64,000 nucleotides of DNA from Apium graveolens. Taxonomy: Eukaryota > Streptophyta > Magnoliopsida > Apiales > Apiaceae. Every line of letters begins with the position of its first letter. Position 1 is the stretch's first letter. The translations under genes were made by a program, and so were the position numbers. Shown here piece after piece: positions 58,659 to 64,000 of this stretch. The notes below the pieces were generated by a model, which saw only the letters and a program-made list of their open reading frames with translations, did not search any database and was not told where the DNA came from. Where the stretch lies: NCBI RefSeq assembly GCF_009905375.1, contig NW_027417198.1:88002-152001 (forward strand), written 5' to 3'.

Positions 58659-61071
58659 GAGAATTACGTGAGAAAAAAAATTCCCGTAAGGTGTTTGATA
58701 AAACGTCTGTATGAAAATCGTCAGTAGATGAGAGAGAATAAAAGTAAAAAGAGAGAGAGAGAGAGATAAAATATGAAAGTAAATAAAAGATTGTACAATC
58801 TTTTCTCTCTTTTACTTATACACGGTAAAAAAATAACCATTGAGACACCTGTCAGATATGCAGCAGTAAAAGATAATTAATGGGCACAGGTATTCAGTAA
58901 TCATTACTTATCACATGCAGTTTTTCAAGGAAAAGCCGTTCCACTTACCAAGTAATCCCATTAATCAAGGACATTCAGTTTTATTTTAAATTTTAAAACT
59001 GTTCCCACTTAATAAATTATTATTACTGCTTTACCAATATTCTGTAAAAATATGACCAGTAAGAGAATGACCATAAATAAACCAAGTAAATAAGTACTGC
59101 CACGTCAGAATCAGAACTTGATTTGTATCAGAGCTAAAAAGGTCAGCAGAATATGGTTAGTATCAGGATTTAAAATATCATCAGAATATGAAACGACTCA
59201 GAGACAAAATCTTGCACAAAAGATAAAATTTCATTAATATATTAAGCAAATACATTTCATGAAACTTAAATTACATGCATAAAATTACAAGATTGTCCTA
59301 AGCTACGATTCCTAACATCAACAGCTTTAGTCCTAGTCTAAGAAGACTGACAAAGCTGACGGTGAAGAGAAACGGATGGCTGCTATTAATTCTTCTTCCT
59401 ACTCTCAACAAAGAGAACAACAAGACGAATGATCCGTTCTTGCTAACGGAGAGCTTCTCTCCTTTCGTCTTCCAGACGCTCAAGATGGCGATGATAGTCC
59501 ATTTAGAAGAATAAGAGGTATGTGAGAACCTCTTGGAGAACTGAGTCCCAGATTTCATCAGGAATGGCAGTGACATGCCACTCCTGCCGCCAATCAGCAC
59601 AGCTCAACTCTATATTAAAAGTGTTATAGTTCAGGACCAAGGTGAAACGAACCATGTTTTAGATGAGGATGTAAAAAGAGTGAGTTTGAGAGAAAATGAG
59701 AGATGTGTTGGCTGGAATGAGGTGTTGGTTTATATAACCCATAGAATACTAAGAGACACAAGGAAAATTGAATGGTTATAGGTAAAAATAATTATACCTC
59801 GTCTCCCTAGACTGATGAGAATAATAACAGCCATTGGAAGCTTAAAACATGATTTAATGCGCACACGAAACAAGTAAAAATTACTGTGCATAGACGAGTA
59901 CCACTAACCCAAATTATGTTGATTGTTAATATCTCACCCAAACATATTCTGATTTTAAATAAGACTGTTTCAGATTTTAACCACAAATAAGTCAAGTAAA
60001 GAATCATGATTTAATATCAGAACTTAGACTTATATCAGAACTTAACAGTCATCAGAACATGATTCCTTAACTCGAAAGGTGAATGCCTATTTCTGTAATT
60101 CTTCACACAAATTCTGATTTCGTCTCTTCATCACTTAATCATCAGAACTTCCATCAGAACTTGTCCTCAGAATTTATGAAACTGACACTTAACCTGTTCA
60201 TCTAAAAGAACATTTATCACCACAGTAATTTTCATCATTCATATGGAGTGTATGTTTGTGCAGTAAGCTAAATATCAGATAAAGATTAAAGTCTGATTCA
60301 CTTCAGTTTATCTTAGAAATAAGGCATAACTAAGAACTTTGCTCAAAATCTGTCATGATTCTGAAGTCTACTTTAGAATGAGTTCATGCATGAGTCCACC
60401 TCAACTGTTTTGTGCTCATTTTATGCATCTTTTGAAATTCCATTGTATAGTGGCTTCTCAGTGTAAGTGAGTCACGACTGCTTATCAGAATTTATGCTAT
60501 TATCATAGTATTTCTCCAGTAATCATGGAGTGTGAAAAGTCACCAAGAAAATATTTATTTTGCTTTTCTGATGTATATTACTTAATACCAACAATGCACT
60601 TGGGTCTTCCCTTCCACATTTTTTACTCTAGATCTCAAAGGAGTACCTGATTTTAATTTCTTTTTCTTTTTCTTTTGATAAGTGAGGCTTATCAGCACTT
60701 AGTACATTCACTAGATTTACTGACATCAGAACTTAACAGATAAGAAGCATTATTCTAGTTTTTGACTTAGTAATAAGATAGAAAAAGTAAACTTAACTAA
60801 GCTCAATATCAGAATTTACTCGTGTTAAAAGATTTCCACATAAACAATTACTTCAAACATGGGATCTTTAGTATATTAAAGACTATTAGGTCAGCATCTA
60901 GCATAGTTATCCTTATTGGATTGAATAGTCACAGAAACATTCATATCACTATCAGAAATTCACATCAGACAACAATCAGTACTTAAGCAATTTTCAATTA
61001 AGCACAGAATACACAAAGATAGTAATATCTGTAAATACTGATCATAAAGTCTGATGAAACAGAATCATAAA
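58659..61071 (-). other. Spacer between pol and ORF3 of Sire A3
   Basis: 2.4 kb with no supported gene. 58735-58830 has a GA-rich microsatellite (GAGAGAGAGAGA, near 58750), probably leader of ORF3 on the minus strand (CTCTCTCT...). Many copies of TCAGAACTT, TATCAGAACTTA and variants occur at 59100-59190, 60015-60180 and 60470-61060. The short ORFs at 59298-59781 look like chance. Confidence 0.65.
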
Positions 61072-62772
61072 CTAAGCAGACTTAGAGAAAGAACCTGAAA
61101 CCATTCCAAGTTCATTTACTAATCTTGTAAAAGTAGCTTCACACAGTGGTTTTGTGAAGATATCTGCTAGTTGTTGATCTGTTGGAACAAAATGCAATTC
61201 CACTGTACCTTCATCCACATGTTCCCTTATGAAGTGGTACCTAATGTTGATGTGCTTTGTCATTGAGTGTTGAACTGGATTACCTGTCATAGCAATAACA
61301 CTTTGATTATCATAATAAATAGGGATTTTAAAATATGTTAACCCATAATCCAGTAACTGATTCTTCATCCAAAGAATCTGTGCACAACAACTTCCTACAG
61401 CAATGTACTCTGCTTCTGCAGTTGATGTGGAAATTGACTTTTGTTTCTTGCTAAACCAAGAAACCAATCTGCCTCCAAGAAATTGGCAGCTTCCACTTGT
61501 GTTTTTCCTGTCAATTTTGCATCCTGCAAAATCTGCATCTGAGTAACCTATTAGTTTAAAGTCTGATTCTCTAGGATACCACAATCCCAGATCAGTTGTT
61601 CCATTAAGATACTTGAAAATTCTTTTACAGCTGTTAAGTGAGGTTCTCTTGGATCTGCTTGAAATCTTGCACAAAGACAGGTATCATACATGATATCAGG
61701 TCTACTAGCAGTTAGATAGAGTAGAGAGCCAATCATACCTCTGTAATCAGTAATATCTACTGATATACCAGTATCCTTATCCAATTTTGTTGCAGTGGCC
61801 ATGGGAGTGGATGCACTTGAACAATCTTGCATTCCAAATTTCTTCAGCAAATTTCTGGTGTACTTGGATTGACAAATGAAAGTGCCTTCTTCATTCTGCT
61901 TGACTTAAAGGCCCAGAAAATAGCTAAGTTCCCCCATCATACTCATTTGATATCTTGACTAGCATCAGTTTGGCAACTTCTTGCAAAATCTGTCATTTGT
62001 AGAACCAAAAATGATATCATCAACATATATTTGCACCAAAAGTAAGTCATTTCCATGGTTGAGGTAGAACAGTGTTTTGTCAATAGTTCCTCTGTTAAAT
62101 CCACTTTCCTGAAGAAACTGAGCTAAAGTCTCATACCATGCTCTTGGAGCTTGCTTAAGGGCCATAAAGTGCTTTATCAAGCCTGTAGACATGATTTGGA
62201 AATTTGGAATCTATAAAGCCTGGAGGTTGTTCAACATATACTTCCTCTTCCAATTCTCCATTGAGAAAAGCACTTTCACATCCATTTGAAAGACTGTAAA
62301 CTTTTTGTGAGCAGCATAAGCTAAAATATCCTTATGGCTTCCAATCTAGCAACTGGTGCAAATGTTTCATCATAATCAATTCCCTCATGTTGAGAATATC
62401 CTTTTACAACCAGCCTTGCTTTATTCTTTATAATTATGCCATCACTATCAGTTTTGTTTCTGAACACCCACTTTGTACCAACAATAGATCTGTTCTTTGG
62501 TCTTGGCACTAGGGTCCAGACTTGTTTCTTTCAAATTCATTTAACTCTTCCTGCATTGCTTGCACCCAATCAGCATCTTGAATAGCTTCTTCCACTTTCT
62601 TTGGTTCAGTCTGAGAAAGAAAAGAATTATAAAGACATTCATTTGAAGTAGCTGTTCTAGTTCTGACACCTGCATCAGGATTTCCAATTATTAAATCAGG
62701 TGTATGTGATTTAGTCCACTTTCTTGCAGATGGAAGGTTTTCTCTAGAACTGGATGCTCCCTCATGATCCAT
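61072..62772 (-). pseudogene. Sire A3 reverse transcriptase and RNase H, broken
   Basis: Segments 62772-62509, 62509-62321, 62192-61965, 61850-61551 and 61674-61072. RT blocks: [46 protein letters not shown] and the active site [11 protein letters not shown] (intact YVDD, unlike A1). RNase H blocks: [54 protein letters not shown] and ADIFTKPL. Frame breaks near 61900, 61600, 62300 and 62510. Homologous to A1 658-2356 with an offset of about 60.4 kb. Confidence 0.92.
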
Positions 62773-64000
62773 GATGTCTTCATCAACATTTTATGATGCT
62801 CCCCCTGAAATTATGCTCTCTGAGTTGGATCCTTCAGAATTTGAGTTTCCAGAATTATCAGAACTTGGCTCATCAGAACTTGAAGAATCAGAACTTGAAG
62901 AGCCAGTTGTATGTTCTGATGCTTCTTGAGATGTGGTTGTTTTTTCAGTATGCTCCCCCTGCACAGGTGCATCTTCCTTTGGCGTAGTCACCACAGTTTC
63001 AATAACATCAAAGTTTAATCCACAGAGTTTGCAGTATCAGGATTTAGACTGTCAGGATTCCAGTATCAGAATTTAAGTCTTCATTTTCAAATCTCAGCTG
63101 ATCATGATCATTGAAATCTTCAAGTCCAGTAATCTTCTTATCATCAAAGGAGACATTGATAGATTCCATGGCAACCCTTGTTCTTGAATTGTAGACTCTG
63201 AAGGGCTTTTGTGGAAAGTGGATATCCACAAAAATTCCTTCATCAGCTTTTAAATCAAATTTGGATAGCTGTTCAGGATGAGTCTTAAGAACAAAACACT
63301 TGCATCCAAATACATGAAAAACTTCAGATTTGGCTTCTTTTTCTTTACCATCTCATATGGTGTCTTTCCATGCTTGTTATGAGTGTTGCATTCTGAGTAA
63401 AACAAGCAGTCTGCACAGCTTCAACCCAAAAATAGGTTGGCAGCTTTGTTTCATCAAGCATTGTCCGTGCAGCTTCAATAAGAGTTCTATTCTTTCTTTC
63501 AACAACTCCATTTTGCTGTGGGTTTCAGGAGCAGAAAATTCCTGCTTGATTCCATGGTCTTTGCAGAACTCTTCCATGATCAAATTCTTGAACTCAGCGT
63601 CATTATCACTTCTTATGATCTTCACTGAATCTTTGACCATTTTATCCAGTTGCTTGACATGATCAATCAAGATAGATGTAGTTTCACTTTTGTGTGCAAG
63701 AAATACACCCATGTGTATCTGGTGAACTCATCCATTATGACCATAGCATATTTCTTCTTTGGCAATAGACATGACATTCACTGGACCAAATAGATCAACA
63801 TGTAGTAGTGATAAGGCTCAGAATTGATGATTCAGTCTTGCTCTTTAATGACGATTTTCTTTGGTTTGCCTTCTGACATGAATCACAAAGGCCATCAGGA
63901 GCAATACTGATTTTGGCAGTCCTCTCACAAGATCTTTCTTGACTATTCATTTATATTGTTTAAATTTAAATGAGAGAGTTTCTTGTGCCAATTCCAGCTT
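62773..64000 (-). pseudogene. Sire A3 integrase and linker, partial
   Basis: Integrase pieces run to the right edge. IRSDNDAEFKNLIMEEFCKD carries the second D (in A1 this reads IRSDNGTEF, so the Gly-Thr is changed), KERIELLLKL marks the degraded E region, and 62994-62791 is the acidic Ser/Asp linker. Frameshifts near 63040, 63230, 63350, 63520 and 63690. The first D and the zinc finger lie in the last 300 bases in other frames. Confidence 0.85.

Larger units (their letters stand above)
55619..64000 (-). mobile_element. Sire A3 body, right part
   Basis: Minus-strand body of A3 continuing from 42411 past element B: ORF3, spacer, RNase H, RT and integrase to the window edge. Together with 40893-42411 it makes a copy of at least 9.9 kb. 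Gag, protease and the 5' LTR should lie beyond base 64000. Confidence 0.9.

Noticed and set aside
59298..59781. ORFs of 100 and 68 codons in the A3 spacer as genes
   Set aside because: No recognisable blocks, opposite strands overlap, and the stretch is spacer between pol and ORF3 of a dead element.

Overview
This is plant nuclear DNA, most likely from a eudicot. The evidence is one spliced host gene with plant-type exons and a dense nest of plant LTR retrotransposons (Sire-type Ty1/copia; Athila, Tat and Tekay-type Ty3/gypsy), a plant LINE and small hAT-like and Stowaway-like elements. I cannot name the species. About nine tenths of the window is transposable element, and almost every element coding region is broken by stops, frameshifts, deletions or later insertions. 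Layout: (1) 1-7026 is the 5' two thirds of a minus-strand Sire element (A1), ending in its 5' LTR at 6421-7026. A1 sits inside a plus-strand LINE (7027-15608), which also carries a complete but dead short-LTR copia element (7869-12207, target duplication ACCAG). (2) 15609-18317 is a partial Tekay-type LTR containing a Sire solo LTR (16463-17518). It abuts the 3' part of a Tat element (18318-23113): integrase C-terminus, antisense ORF with its own TATA box, a 110-bp tandem array and the 3' LTR. (3) 23114-30739 is the least disturbed stretch. It holds a foldback-like repeat, a hAT-type element (24250-25007), the host gene (25458-28953, minus strand, five coding exons, a 278-residue RRM protein of the BPA1-like family), hAT-like relics and a Stowaway-like MITE (30455-30720). 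(4) 30740-38931 is the 5' part of an Athila element, split by a 3.5-kb Tekay-type solo LTR (32371-35855, duplication GTTCT). (5) 38932-64000 is a stack of minus-strand Sire elements: A2 is inserted in the Athila RT region, A3 is inserted in A2, and a complete young plus-strand Sire element B (42412-55618, duplication ACCAT) is inserted in A3. The 5' parts of A2 and A3 and the rest of the Athila element should lie beyond base 64000. How the parts work: in each Sire element LTR promoters drive a gag-pol RNA primed by initiator tRNA-Met, and a further long ORF (ORF3) lies between pol and the 3' LTR. Here ORF3 shows no envelope hallmarks that I can see. The most unusual signal is that each Sire family carries its own short word repeated through LTR, spacer and hypervariable coding linkers: TCAACGGAT in B, AAGTTCTGAT in A, and CGACGGATG in the solo LTR. 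The word often occurs as inverted pairs able to form hairpins.
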